Part shown: positions 24,549 to 33,941 of the stretch, one piece after another
How positions within the stretch are numbered: the first letter of the stretch is position 1
Layout of the letters: each line of letters starts with the position of its first letter
DNA from: G965240365 sp965240365
GTDB taxonomy: Bacteria; Pseudomonadota; Gammaproteobacteria; Eutrophobiales; Eutrophobiaceae
Direction: 5' to 3'
Assembly: GCA_965240365.1 (NCBI GenBank)
Contig: OZ251218.1
Coordinates: 2,108,001-2,172,000, forward strand
Length of the DNA: 64,000 bases
The notes under the pieces: model-generated
What the model saw: only the letters and a program-made list of their open reading frames with translations
Databases searched by the model: none
Told to the model about the DNA's origin: nothing
Program-made: the position numbers and the translations under genes

Positions 24549-24997
24549 GGCGCAATGATCGGTGTTGCGTTAAGCTCTGAGTCTTTCAGGTCTACGCCGA
24601 CAAACTGCATGCCATGTTTGAACCAGCTTTCCGGTGTGGGTGCCCCCCACAGGGTCTGGTGCCGCCATATCCCACTTGATCGGCTCAATGTCAGGATCAA
24701 CGGTCTGATAGTCCGAACAGTAGATCTCGATCCGATGCCCGTCAGGGTCAAGGATATAAAGGTTTTAAAGCCCATGACCCAACCGTGCCGGTCGGATTTT
24801 TGCAGGATCACGCAATGGTGCCCGCGTTCTTCCATTGCATGCAATTAAACGTGACTACCGTCTTCGTTGGTCACCTGAAGACCAAGTATATCCGTGTAGA
24901 ACGTCTTGGATGGGTATAAATCCTTGGCGTTCAGACAAACATGGCTGAGGAGGAGTGTGTTAAAATCGGGGTATAGGTTGGGAGCGGGTACCGGCAT
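24545..24997 (-). pseudogene. VOC-fold extradiol dioxygenase, frameshifted and internally deleted
   Basis: The first frame reads MPVPAPNLYPDFNTLLLSHV, then CLNAKDLYPSKTFYTDILGL and stops after NEDGSHV. After the stop it continues MEERGHHCVILQKSD, shifts frame to YILDPDGHRIEIYCSDYQTV, then shifts back to WGAPTPESWFKHGM and ends NATPIIAP. These are consecutive pieces of a VOC (glyoxalase-fold) catechol dioxygenase missing its centre. A LigB-type hpaD lies directly upstream, so the pathway keeps one ring-cleaving enzyme. Confidence 0.75.
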
Positions 24998-25012
24998 TAC
25001 ATTACGGACCTC

Positions 25013-25867
25013 CTATTGAACGGGAAAGACGACGTTGGTCTGACCAGTGCCGGAAGACGGGAAATACTCGGTTAAGACCTCGCATTGTGCATCATATCGG
25101 TCCCAGCCAAGCGCACCATAAAGCATAGCTGTATCGTGCATTGAGCCTTCGCCGCAGCAATGTTCGGCATATTCCGGCAGCATTTTGAGAAAAGCCTCAT
25201 GATGACCACGCTGCCACATGTCGAGCACATGCAGGTCCATTTGCTGGTTGAACTCGGAGCTAATGGTGAACGTACCATTGTTGGCGGCGTAATCCTTGTT
25301 CGGCCAGATCTTGTGCGATAAGGAGCCGGAGGCAACCAGCAATACATTACTGTCAGAAGCTTCCACGGCCGCGCGGATCCCTTCGCCCACGATACGGCTT
25401 TCATCATGGCCATGCACAGTGCACCAAGCCGCGATAGAAACCACTTTCATCTCATGAGCCCTTGACATGAAGCGCATCGGTACGAGTGTACCGTATTCTA
25501 GTTCAAGCGAATCGAGGTGATGTGCAAGCGTGTAAGCACCACGGTCAGAGGCCGCTTTGGCGATAGCGTTGCCCAGATCGGGGTTGCCCTGATACTCATA
25601 GGGCATGTTTTGAATGAACTGCGGGAATTCATTCGAGGTAAAAAGCCCCTTGAAATGATTGTTCGCATTTATGTGAAAGCCTGCATTAATAACCCAATGG
25701 GTATCACAAACGATCACGGTATCCGCACCGAGTTCCTTGGCACGACGTGCGATTTCAAAATGCCCGTCAATGGCGCCCTGTCGAGCGCCTTTCACCGGGC
25801 CGTCCTGTTCGGACATTAACATAGTTGGTACATGTGTGCATTTTGCAGCCAGAACAATCTTTCCCAT
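25013..25867 (-). CDS. hpaD: 3,4-dihydroxyphenylacetate 2,3-dioxygenase (LigB type)
   Basis: A 284-residue protein closely patterned on Escherichia coli HpaD: MGKIVLAAKCTHVPTMLMSE, RQGAIDGHFEIARRAKELG, VIVCDTHWVINAGFHI, ASGSLSHKIWPN and GEGSMHDTAMLYGALGWDRY, ending SSGTGQTNVVFPV. The His residues in THVP and DTHW fit the non-heme iron site. It opens the ring of homoprotocatechuate with oxygen. Its ATG shares one base with the hpaE stop, and its AGGAGGAAA lies inside the last hpaE codons. Confidence 0.92.
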   Translation of the reverse strand: MGKIVLAAKCTHVPTMLMSEQDGPVKGARQGAIDGHFEIARRAKELGADTVIVCDTHWVINAGFHINANNHFKGLFTSNEFPQFIQNMPYEYQGNPDLGNAIAKAASDRGAYTLAHHLDSLELEYGTLVPMRFMSRAHEMKVVSIAAWCTVHGHDESRIVGEGIRAAVEASDSNVLLVASGSLSHKIWPNKDYAANNGTFTISSEFNQQMDLHVLDMWQRGHHEAFLKMLPEYAEHCCGEGSMHDTAMLYGALGWDRYDAQCEVLTEYFPSSGTGQTNVVFPVQ

Positions 25868-27378
25868 CAGTTTCCTCCTAGTTTGGTGATTTTATGCCGA
25901 TCGGTCGCAAAGCCTATGTGCTTTTGCTCCATATAAAATTCGAACGACCAGTCGCCGCCATCACGGCCAATGCCGCTAGCCTTCACACCACCAAAGGGCG
26001 TCGGCAGATGGCGAACATTCTCGGAATTTACCCAGATCATCCCGGTTTCGAGCTTATCGGTAAAGCGCAAGGCGCGGGTCAGATCGTTGGTCCAGACATA
26101 ACCCGTTAGACCATAGGGAATATCATTGGCGATCTGCAACGCCTCTTCTTCCGTCGAGAATGGGATTGATGTAAGGACCGGGCCAAAGATTTCTTCCTGC
26201 GCGATCCTCATATTATTATTGGCCTGTGTGAACAGCGTAGGACGTACAAAATAACCCTCGTCACCTACAGTGGTGCCACCGGCGGCCACAGTCGCGCCGT
26301 CCTGTTTGGCAATGTCAAAGTAGCTTGTGACCTTTTTGAAATGTTCTTCGGTTATCAGCGGACCGATTTCCGTGGCCGGGTCCAGTGGATGACCGACCTT
26401 GATGTTATTCACGCGTTCAATCAGCCCGGCTTCAAAATCCTCGCGGATGGTGTCCTGCACCAGCAAGCGTGATGACGAAGTGCAGCGCTCGCCATTGATT
26501 GAATAGATCATGAAGATGACTGCATCCAACGCGCGATCCAGATCCGCATCGCCAAATACGATCACAGGGTTCTTGCCCCCCAGTTCCAGATGGTTGCGTT
26601 TCAGCGTGTCAGCACCCTGTCTAGTGATCAGACTGCCCGTGCGGCTTTCGCCGACAAAGGCAATGGCCTTGATCTTGGGATGTTCGCATAATGCCTTGCC
26701 GGCATCTTCACCGAAACCGTTCACGGTATTCAGCACACCGGGCGGCAAACCGGCCTCTTCGGCGATTTCAACCAGCAAACGTGCCGTCAGCGGTGAGGCT
26801 TCGGCAGGTTTGTGAACCACAGTGCAGCCCGCCGCAAGCGCAGGCGCAATCTTCCAGGTGGACAGCATAAAAGGCGTGTTCCATGGAGTAATGACACCAA
26901 CGGGACCAATCGGCACCCGTGTCGTGATGTTCATTAAAGTGGGCGATTTCAGATGCTGCCCGTCGCGTGCCTGCACTACTTGATCTGCAAAATAGCGGAA
27001 ATTCTCGGCACCACGCAACGCCGCCTTAGACATAAATTTATACGCCTGCCCCGTGTCCCAGCATTCGCATAGCGCGATTTCCTCGGCGCGATCCTCAATT
27101 CCCTCGGCAATCCGAATGAGGGTTTTCTTACGCTCAAGCGCGGGCATGTCGCACCAAACAGAAAAAGCATCATGGGCAGCATTCGCCGCCGCGTCGATAT
27201 CCTGTGATATGCCGTGGGCCACATCGCAGATCACTGATTTATCCACCGGAGAGGTACTTTGGAACCTACCCCCTGCTCCGGCCACGTCCTGCCCGTCGGT
27301 ACGGTTCATAATCCCTGTATCTTGAAACCGGGCAAGATATCCATTCAATTTGGCGATATTGTCGTCTAATACACTCAT
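25867..27378 (-). CDS. hpaE: 5-carboxymethyl-2-hydroxymuconate semialdehyde dehydrogenase
   Basis: A 503-residue aldehyde dehydrogenase with the nucleotide-binding lysine in VVHKPAEASP, FVGESRTG, the base HLELGGKNP and the nucleophile Cys in NGERCTSSSR. It oxidises the ring-cleavage semialdehyde to the diacid using NAD. Position between hpaF and hpaD and sequence pattern fit HpaE rather than a general ALDH. Normal length. Confidence 0.9.
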   Translation of the reverse strand: MSVLDDNIAKLNGYLARFQDTGIMNRTDGQDVAGAGGRFQSTSPVDKSVICDVAHGISQDIDAAANAAHDAFSVWCDMPALERKKTLIRIAEGIEDRAEEIALCECWDTGQAYKFMSKAALRGAENFRYFADQVVQARDGQHLKSPTLMNITTRVPIGPVGVITPWNTPFMLSTWKIAPALAAGCTVVHKPAEASPLTARLLVEIAEEAGLPPGVLNTVNGFGEDAGKALCEHPKIKAIAFVGESRTGSLITRQGADTLKRNHLELGGKNPVIVFGDADLDRALDAVIFMIYSINGERCTSSSRLLVQDTIREDFEAGLIERVNNIKVGHPLDPATEIGPLITEEHFKKVTSYFDIAKQDGATVAAGGTTVGDEGYFVRPTLFTQANNNMRIAQEEIFGPVLTSIPFSTEEEALQIANDIPYGLTGYVWTNDLTRALRFTDKLETGMIWVNSENVRHLPTPFGGVKASGIGRDGGDWSFEFYMEQKHIGFATDRHKITKLGGN

Positions 27379-27386
27379 GACTGGTC

Positions 27387-27776
27387 CTATATGTGATCGC
27401 GTATGTGATCACGGACATTTCCGAATTTTGGTGAAAGCTCTGCATCAATGTCACGCATCTCAGCGGACAGGGCGATGGAACGGGTTTCCATTGCAGGACT
27501 CATGAAATCCTTAAGCGCTGCAAAAATACAGGCGATGGCATCCTTTTTGACATCGCTAGAACGTCCTGCGCGAAGCCTGACGCTAAGATCAATAAACCCG
27601 TGCTTGGGGTCACCATCGGCCATCGCCACATGATCGACGCGGGTTGCGCGGACACGAATACCAGCTGTTGGAAAGGTATCGATCACCGCAGCTGCAACCC
27701 GGATCGCCTCGCATAAGGCCCCTATATCAACGACCTCTTCAAGATTGGCCGAATAGTCGATCTGAAAGTGTGGCAT
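27387..27776 (-). CDS. hpaF: 5-carboxymethyl-2-hydroxymuconate delta-isomerase
   Basis: A 129-residue protein starting MPHFQIDYSANLEE, with the catalytic Pro after Met as in the 4-oxalocrotonate tautomerase superfamily, and VDHVAMADGDPKHGFIDL typical of the isomerase. It shifts the double bond of the diacid before decarboxylation. First gene of the leftward hpa operon; 70 bp separates it from the divergent hpaR remnant. Confidence 0.88.
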   Translation of the reverse strand: MPHFQIDYSANLEEVVDIGALCEAIRVAAAVIDTFPTAGIRVRATRVDHVAMADGDPKHGFIDLSVRLRAGRSSDVKKDAIACIFAALKDFMSPAMETRSIALSAEMRDIDAELSPKFGNVRDHIRDHI

Positions 27777-27792
27777 GCTATTTCCGTACTTT

Positions 27793-27846
27793 AGGCGATA
27801 CTAAGGGTGTTGTCAAGACCCGAATTGCGATGTATATAAGGCGATA
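27793..27846. promoter_or_regulatory. Repeated AGGCGATA boxes between hpaF and hpaR remnant
   Basis: AGGCGATA occurs at 27793-27800 and 27839-27846 in the short divergent gap, 46 bp apart. This is where HpaR-type repressors bind in related operons, so these are operator candidates; the second also overlaps the regulator's own start region. Confidence 0.3.
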
Positions 27847-28135
27847 ATGACAAAAACATTTCCTTCAACCTCCCAATCTTTACCCATTGCGTTAATTCGC
27901 GCCCGTGAAGGCATCATGTCACCCATTCGGGAAATGGCCCGTGCTTCGGGTTCTGGCGGAAAATAGGCGCATTGATACAAAGACGCTGGCAGATCGCTCT
28001 AGCATTCTCTTTCCGAGCTTCACTCGGATCGTGACCACATTGCGCAAGAAAGGCCTTGTAACGCGAATCCGCGACGAGATAGATCGTCGGTGCCAGTTCA
28101 TAGTAATCACTCCGACAGAATTAAGCTTTGACAGT
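27847..28135 (+). pseudogene. Broken MarR-family regulator of the hpa operon (HpaR-like)
   Basis: The first frame reads SLPIALIRAREGIMSPIRE and stops at about 27966. The second frame continues WPVLRVLAENRRIDTKTLAD, RSSILFPSFTRIVTTLRKKG and CQFIVITPT, the HpaR winged helix. About a dozen residues including the expected TEQQ are missing at the junction, and the 3' end is lost where it meets the convergent UPF0261 gene at 28121. The operon's own repressor is therefore dead. Confidence 0.7.
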
Positions 28136-29368
28136 TCCATCGGCGCACCAATTATCGAAAATCTCAAGTGCTTTATCCGCAAAGGCCGCATCATTAATAT
28201 GACAAGGAATACGATGCACATCGACATTTTCGGGCAACGTTGCCTCAACCTCTGACAAGAACACCGCAAGCGCATCAGGATTGTGAAGATCCGCGCCCTC
28301 ACGATCCCATTCACCCAAACCATGTTCCGGTAAGATTATCGTAACCGGCCCTTTTGCGGCGGCAAGCTGTTGCGAATGCGCCCGGGCGACCTGTTTTGTC
28401 TCGGCTTCTTGTAACACGATAGACGTTATAAGCCGATTGTGCTCGTATTTTACATGCTTGTCCCATTTCGCTGCTATTGGTTGCCATCCCACCACATCCA
28501 CAAGATCATAGCATCCTGGAGCCACAATTTGCGGTGTCGCACTGGCGCCTGCATTGGTCAACCTGTCTGCACCAGCAGAAACGTTCGACCCATTGACATG
28601 ATTGCCAAGCTCTTGCGTGCAGAAGTCAAACACGCAGGCAAAAGCTCCTTGCCGGGCAAGACTTTCGAAGGCGCGTCCGCCCATGCCGGTCGCGTGAAAT
28701 ACCGCAACCTCAAATCCCCGTTTCTCCAAGGCAGGCTTCAACGGTATGACATATTTCAACACCGATGTCCCCAGCGACATCATCCCAATGAGCGGTTTGT
28801 CCGGGTCGGGCATTTGTACCGCGCGCGCAGCCCCCAGAACCGCTCCCGCCGCCTGGCTGAGCGATGCTTTGCAGGCCGAATTCAATCCATAAAGCCCACC
28901 GGCCCATAATATCATTTGCGTATCCGCTGCGATCCGTTCCGCCGGGATCAACGGTGAGAATGATACCGTCGAAACAATGTATTTCGGCACGCCCAAAGGC
29001 AGAGCCGAGGTGACATCCAGCGCCAGATCGGTCCCCATGGTGCCACCCAGCACAATCACCCCGTCAAAAACACCTTCCCGGTGCAGACGCGCGGTCAAAA
29101 GGCTTGCCCCTTTGGTCATGATCTGCATGGCATGGTTCTCATCACCGCTGTCAATAGCCGCTTGGATGGAACTGCCGCCTGCTGCGGCCACATCATGTTT
29201 GGAATAATCGGTAGCCTGCGACGGATCGCCCAGAACGGAAACGTCCATTGTGACGACAATACCGCCCTGCTTGCGGATCATATCGGCCAGAAACCCCAAC
29301 TCACTGTCCTTGGTATCATAAGTGCCGATCACCAGAACGGTTTTATCACGGCTCATAACTTGATCCAT
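28121..29368 (-). CDS. UPF0261 / Tm-1-like ATP-binding domain protein
   Basis: A 415-residue protein with VLVIGTYDTKDSELGFLADM, LGGTMGTDLALDV, VSFSPLIPAERIAADTQM and LPEHGLGEWDREGADLHNPD, the whole UPF0261 pattern. Plant Tm-1 uses the same fold to block viral replication, but bacterial members usually sit in catabolic clusters and have no firm role. The start could be the ATG at 29368 or that at 29356, which forms an ATGA overlap with the aldehyde dehydrogenase stop. End of the leftward operon. Confidence 0.82.
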   Translation of the reverse strand: MDQVMSRDKTVLVIGTYDTKDSELGFLADMIRKQGGIVVTMDVSVLGDPSQATDYSKHDVAAAGGSSIQAAIDSGDENHAMQIMTKGASLLTARLHREGVFDGVIVLGGTMGTDLALDVTSALPLGVPKYIVSTVSFSPLIPAERIAADTQMILWAGGLYGLNSACKASLSQAAGAVLGAARAVQMPDPDKPLIGMMSLGTSVLKYVIPLKPALEKRGFEVAVFHATGMGGRAFESLARQGAFACVFDFCTQELGNHVNGSNVSAGADRLTNAGASATPQIVAPGCYDLVDVVGWQPIAAKWDKHVKYEHNRLITSIVLQEAETKQVARAHSQQLAAAKGPVTIILPEHGLGEWDREGADLHNPDALAVFLSEVEATLPENVDVHRIPCHINDAAFADKALEIFDNWCADGTVKA

Positions 29369-30837
29369 GCGGTTTTGAGAGACACATATTTTTCAATGGC
29401 GTGCAGGGACTTATCCGAGCCATTGCCGGATTGGCCGACACCACCCAGCGGCACCGTACCATCCGCACCGCCATAGGTGTTGATATGCATCACGCCGGTT
29501 CGCACCGATTTGACCATGCGATGCGCCCGGCCGAGATTTGAGGTCCAGGCCGCTCCGGCCAACCCATAGACCGTGGAATTGGCCAAGGAGACCGCTTCCG
29601 CCTCAGTTTCAAAAGGCGTCACCCCCAGAACCGGGCCGAACACTTCCTTTTGCGCCAATGTGGCATCGCGGGTCACGCCGGTAACGATGGTGGGCGCCAT
29701 GTAATATCCGCCGGTTTCTTGCAAGATACGCGCACCGCCGGTCAAAACTTGTCCGCCTTCCGCTGCTGCGGTTTCGACAAATCCGAGATTTGCGGTCAAC
29801 TGCCTTTCCGAATTCACCGCGCCGATATGGGTGTCGATACGCAAAGGATCACCCACCCGCATATCTTCCGACGCTTTGACCACGGCGGCGGCGAAATCAT
29901 CGTGGATCGATGCTTCGATTAAAAGGCGCGATCCGGCCACGCAGACCTGACCCGCATTCCGGAACATGGCACCTGCCGCAACCTTCGCGGCCTCATCCAG
30001 ATTCGGCGCATCGGCAAAGACGATATTTGGAGACTTACCGCCAAGTTCCAGATAGACGCGCTTCATATTGGATCGTGCCGCATATTCCATGAGCCGCCGA
30101 CCGGTTGCGCCCGAGCCCGTGAAGACCAGCACATCCACATCCATCGACAGGCCCAGTACCTCCCCGACGATACGGCCTTCGCCGGTGACCGCGTTCAGGA
30201 CACCGGGCGGCAGCCCCGCCTCAAGCGCCAGATCGGCCATGCGCATCAGCGATAATGACGCTGTCTCTGACGGTTTCAGCACGACCGAATTGCCCATGGC
30301 CAGTGCAGGGCCCAACTTCCACGCCCCAATCATCATCGGGAAATTCCACGGGATGATGGCACCGACCACCCCAACGGGTTCTTTGTGGATCATGCCCAGA
30401 ATGTCCCCCGGCGTTGGGGCAATCTCTCCATAGATCTTATCAAGCGCTTCCGCATAATAGCGGATCGTCGCGGCTGCCGATCCTGGCTCGGCCTTAAGCG
30501 CCATCCCAATCTCAGTCCCGTTATCCCGCACCCCGAGCACGGCCAATTCCAGTGCATTGGCCTCAATCAGATCGGCCCACTTCATCAAGACCTTCTTGCG
30601 CGCGCCCGGCGCCTGACCGGCCCAGCAGCCATCCTCGAACGCGGCCCGGGCCGATGCGATGGCCGCCTCCATATCTGCAGCCGTTCCGGCCGCAACCGTG
30701 GTCAGGACCTGCCCGTCGATAGGCGACATAATGTCCATGGTGCCGCCATCGGATGCGGGGACATGCTTGCCATTGATCAGATGGACAAATTTTGGGACAG
30801 GCTGTGCGCGTAATGCGTCGATTTTCGTCTGATCCAC
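29353..30837 (-). CDS. Aldehyde dehydrogenase (PuuC/betaine-aldehyde type)
   Basis: A 494-residue NAD(P)-dependent aldehyde dehydrogenase: IPWNFPMMIGAWKLGPAL, VLKPSETASL, FTGSGATGRRLM, base YLELGGKSPN and nucleophile in NAGQVCVAGSR. The pattern resembles gamma-glutamyl-aminobutyraldehyde or betaine aldehyde dehydrogenases, consistent with an aldehyde made by the nearby aminotransferase. It is co-transcribed with TctABC upstream and the UPF0261 gene downstream. Confidence 0.85.
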   Translation of the reverse strand: MDQTKIDALRAQPVPKFVHLINGKHVPASDGGTMDIMSPIDGQVLTTVAAGTAADMEAAIASARAAFEDGCWAGQAPGARKKVLMKWADLIEANALELAVLGVRDNGTEIGMALKAEPGSAAATIRYYAEALDKIYGEIAPTPGDILGMIHKEPVGVVGAIIPWNFPMMIGAWKLGPALAMGNSVVLKPSETASLSLMRMADLALEAGLPPGVLNAVTGEGRIVGEVLGLSMDVDVLVFTGSGATGRRLMEYAARSNMKRVYLELGGKSPNIVFADAPNLDEAAKVAAGAMFRNAGQVCVAGSRLLIEASIHDDFAAAVVKASEDMRVGDPLRIDTHIGAVNSERQLTANLGFVETAAAEGGQVLTGGARILQETGGYYMAPTIVTGVTRDATLAQKEVFGPVLGVTPFETEAEAVSLANSTVYGLAGAAWTSNLGRAHRMVKSVRTGVMHINTYGGADGTVPLGGVGQSGNGSDKSLHAIEKYVSLKTAWIKL

Positions 30838-30843
30838 CAGAGT

Positions 30844-32361
30844 TTACCTTATATGGGTGTCGTGAATATCGTGGTCTTCTTGGGACAGACGCGCCTTCCA
30901 TTCCTTGATCAACGTGCGCAGATGCAGCGCCAAAACCAGCACGATCGCCCCGAACAGAATGGCGGCAATGGGCCGGTCGATCATATCAAGCGGCGTCTGG
31001 AGGCGGGGTAGGGCAGAACGCAGCTTGACCTCCATGATCCCGCCCAAAACCATGCCGAGAATGATGGGTACGATGGGCAGGTTCAGCCGTTTTAGAACCA
31101 GGCCGAGAACGCCAAAGACCACGGCAATCATACAATCGGTCAGGGAGTTGCGCAGCGAATAGACCCCCACGAAAGACAATAGCAGGATCATAACCCCTAA
31201 GAACCGTGTCGGCACGCGGATGATTTTTGTCATCAGGTTGGTTGAGAATAGCAGAAAGACCATCACGATCACATTAAGGGCGATCAGCGCGAAATAAAGG
31301 CCATAGACCAGATCAATGTTGTTCTGAAATAGCTGTGGGCCGGGGATCACGTTGTGAACGTAAAACACCGACAGCATCATGGCCGTCAATGCCTCCCCCG
31401 GAATGCCTAAGGCCAGGAGCGGGATCATCGCAGCCGCAGGGACAGCGTTGTTCGCCGCCTCCGACGCGATCAGCCCGTCGGGCGCTCCCTTGCCGAAACT
31501 GTCAGGATTTTTTGAGGTCTTCTGCGCATAAGTGTAGGACATAAATTGCGCGGTGAACTCCCCCGTGCCGGGGATCATGCCAAGGATCACACCAAAGCCG
31601 GAAGCGACCGTTGCCACCCGCTTATGGCGCAACAACTCCTTGATCCCGGCCCCCATTCTCCCCAAAATCGGCTTTGCATTGGGGCTGTTATCCGGTGCGG
31701 TGAGCAGCAAAAATGCCTGGCTAAGCGCAAACAGGCCCAGCACCACAACGATCAGGTTCACACCGGAGGACAGGAAAGAATAGCCGAAAGTGTAGCGCTG
31801 CGTGTAGGTTATTGCATCCAGCCCAACAGTCTGCAGGAAGATGCCGAACATTGCCAGAAGCCCTGCCGCAAAAATCTGCCCACGGTGGACGAGGACCACG
31901 AGGATAATGCCGAGAAGGGCTGCGAGGAAAATCTCCCGGCTGCCGAACATCGGCGCGATCAAAGCGAGGATGGGCGCCAGCAGGATCAGACACAAGATGC
32001 TGAAAATGCCGCCCCAAAAGGATGCGGAATAGGCCAGCGACACAGCGCGGTGCGCCTCCCCCCGTTTGGTCATTGGAAACCCGTCATAAGACGTCAATGC
32101 ATTTACCGCTGTTCCGGGCGTATTGATCAGCACCGCCGGGATGGCCCCGCCATACATGGATGATCCGTATATGCCCAAGAGCATCGTGAGCCCCACGATC
32201 GGTTCAAGTGAGAACGTGGCAGGCAAAAGAATGGCAATGGCCACGGCAGGCCCAACACCGGGGATAGCCCCGATAATAACGCCTCCGACGGAACCAATAA
32301 ACAACGCCAGCATCACATCCCAGCGAGCTAGCATTTCCAATCCAAGAAACAGGTTCTCCAT
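30844..32361 (-). CDS. tctA: Tripartite tricarboxylate transporter, large membrane subunit TctA
   Basis: A 505-residue, very hydrophobic protein with about ten to twelve helices and the TctA signature GVIIGAIPGVGPAVAIAIL near the N-terminus, repeated in part as GVILGMIPGTGEFTAQFM, and IPLLALGIPGEALTAMM. It forms the channel of a TTT transporter. Six bases separate it from the aldehyde dehydrogenase gene. Confidence 0.9.
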   Translation of the reverse strand: MENLFLGLEMLARWDVMLALFIGSVGGVIIGAIPGVGPAVAIAILLPATFSLEPIVGLTMLLGIYGSSMYGGAIPAVLINTPGTAVNALTSYDGFPMTKRGEAHRAVSLAYSASFWGGIFSILCLILLAPILALIAPMFGSREIFLAALLGIILVVLVHRGQIFAAGLLAMFGIFLQTVGLDAITYTQRYTFGYSFLSSGVNLIVVVLGLFALSQAFLLLTAPDNSPNAKPILGRMGAGIKELLRHKRVATVASGFGVILGMIPGTGEFTAQFMSYTYAQKTSKNPDSFGKGAPDGLIASEAANNAVPAAAMIPLLALGIPGEALTAMMLSVFYVHNVIPGPQLFQNNIDLVYGLYFALIALNVIVMVFLLFSTNLMTKIIRVPTRFLGVMILLLSFVGVYSLRNSLTDCMIAVVFGVLGLVLKRLNLPIVPIILGMVLGGIMEVKLRSALPRLQTPLDMIDRPIAAILFGAIVLVLALHLRTLIKEWKARLSQEDHDIHDTHIR

Positions 32362-32373
32362 GGGAAGGGCTCC

Positions 32374-32913
32374 TTAGAAGTAGGTCAGCATAATCTGGCG
32401 CAGCCCATCCGGCAGGCTTTCGTAGATCAAGCCGGATGGCAACTTTACTTTGAGGAAAGCCTTGAACAGCACAACGATCACGACGGCTGAAGCACCGGCA
32501 GCAAGCAAGGCCGGCGCCTTTCGGTAGCCCACCCTCAACGCTAATACAACGGCGAAGATGATCGTTGTCGGCAGGTAGCCCGCATAGGGAACGGCTGCGG
32601 CATAAGCGATGAACCAGCCCGCATATTCCAAACTGGCGACCCAGAGCCACACCTCCGCCCAGCGCCCTTTAATGCGCACATACACCGCAGAGCTTAACAG
32701 ATGCAGGGCCGCAAACACTGTCATGCCGGTCAACGAAACGGCCGGCCAAAAACGCGGCTGAGCAAAAAGCCTGCCGCCATTGCGCCAAGCAGTTTGATCC
32801 GCCAGTTGCAACAATAGGAAAACAGAGGCAATCAAGGCAACCCAGGCGAATACGATATCACCCGGTCTGCGGTAGCGTTTAAAGAGTGTTTGATATGTTC
32901 TCACAAGTGACAT
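32374..32913 (-). CDS. tctB: Tripartite tricarboxylate transporter, small membrane subunit TctB
   Basis: A 179-residue membrane protein with four hydrophobic helices, placed between tctC and tctA in the usual order. TctB sequences vary strongly; the position and size, with the FWPAVSLTGMTVFAALHLL stretch, support the call. It partners TctA in the membrane. Confidence 0.8.
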   Translation of the reverse strand: MSLVRTYQTLFKRYRRPGDIVFAWVALIASVFLLLQLADQTAWRNGGRLFAQPRFWPAVSLTGMTVFAALHLLSSAVYVRIKGRWAEVWLWVASLEYAGWFIAYAAAVPYAGYLPTTIIFAVVLALRVGYRKAPALLAAGASAVVIVVLFKAFLKVKLPSGLIYESLPDGLRQIMLTYF

Positions 32914-32981
32914 TATAGTACCGGCCCCAAAAACACAAATTGCCGGGTAGCAAACCGCTTTTCAGCCGCTTGGGAGAAACG

Positions 32982-33926
32982 TTATTCGGCAAGAAGGCTC
33001 TCGATCCTGCCAAGCGTCTCAATGTCTTTTTTAAGCTGCTCGACAACTTCAGCCGCAGGCTGCCAATAGACCAAAGCACCGGTTTCGGCAGCGAGAGTCT
33101 GTGCACGCTCAGACATTATTGTTTTTTGGGCCACGGCTATAATCTTGTCCTGCACGTCCTGGGGCGTGTCCTTGTGGACAAACAGACCGTTCCAAAGTGA
33201 CACATCCAGATCAGGGGCAAGTTCAGCCACCGTTGGGACTTTGGGCGTGAAGCCAATTCGTTCGGACCCGATCGAGGCCAGAACCCGAACTTCACCCAGG
33301 CACGGCATGATCAGTTGCAATGTGGTGTTGATCACATCCACATCGCCGGACGCCAGCGTGTTACAATCAAGCGCGTCGAAAGCCGCGTCGGATGCGTAGG
33401 AAAAGCCCATTTTCTTTGCCAACGCCATCGTCACCTGGGTTGGTACGAGCGGTGCGCCAAAATGGCCTAAAACAACATCATTGTCCTTGGCATAGGCCGC
33501 CAGCTCTTCCATCGTGCCGTAAGGTGCATTACTGCTGGTGGCAATCACGAAAGGATAGGTCAGGAAATTGCCGAGCGGCACGAACGGATTGGGGTTCAAT
33601 TCAGGAATGCCGATTTGCGGACCGATGACCGGAATGGCAATGATAAATGAGCCGATAGTATAGCCGTCAGCCGGTGCTTTTGCCACTTCAATGGCTCCAG
33701 GGAACGGGCCACCACCGCCACCGGGCTTGTTCACAACAGCCGTAGGAACGCCATATGCCTCTGAGAAGTCCTCTGCGATCATGCGTGTCAACACGTCTTC
33801 CAGATCACCCGGCGGCCACGGAACCACAAATTCAACCGGCTTTTCAGGATACTCAGCCTGTGCCACACCCATGACGGCAACCATAGCCAGCACCATCGCG
33901 CTCACGGATTTGGTAAGTTTCAACAT
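32982..33926 (-). CDS. tctC: Tripartite tricarboxylate transporter, substrate-binding protein TctC (Bug family)
   Basis: A 314-residue periplasmic binding protein with a signal peptide ending AQA, then YPEKPVEFVVPWPPG and VNKPGGGGGPFPGAIEVAKA, both Bug-family features, and a C-terminal LTAETGALVYW-like region. It captures the ligand for TctAB; ligands in this family include carboxylates and other small acids. First gene of the leftward operon. Confidence 0.88.
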   Translation of the reverse strand: MLKLTKSVSAMVLAMVAVMGVAQAEYPEKPVEFVVPWPPGDLEDVLTRMIAEDFSEAYGVPTAVVNKPGGGGGPFPGAIEVAKAPADGYTIGSFIIAIPVIGPQIGIPELNPNPFVPLGNFLTYPFVIATSSNAPYGTMEELAAYAKDNDVVLGHFGAPLVPTQVTMALAKKMGFSYASDAAFDALDCNTLASGDVDVINTTLQLIMPCLGEVRVLASIGSERIGFTPKVPTVAELAPDLDVSLWNGLFVHKDTPQDVQDKIIAVAQKTIMSERAQTLAAETGALVYWQPAAEVVEQLKKDIETLGRIESLLAE

Positions 33927-33941
33927 CTTATTCTCCCTCCT

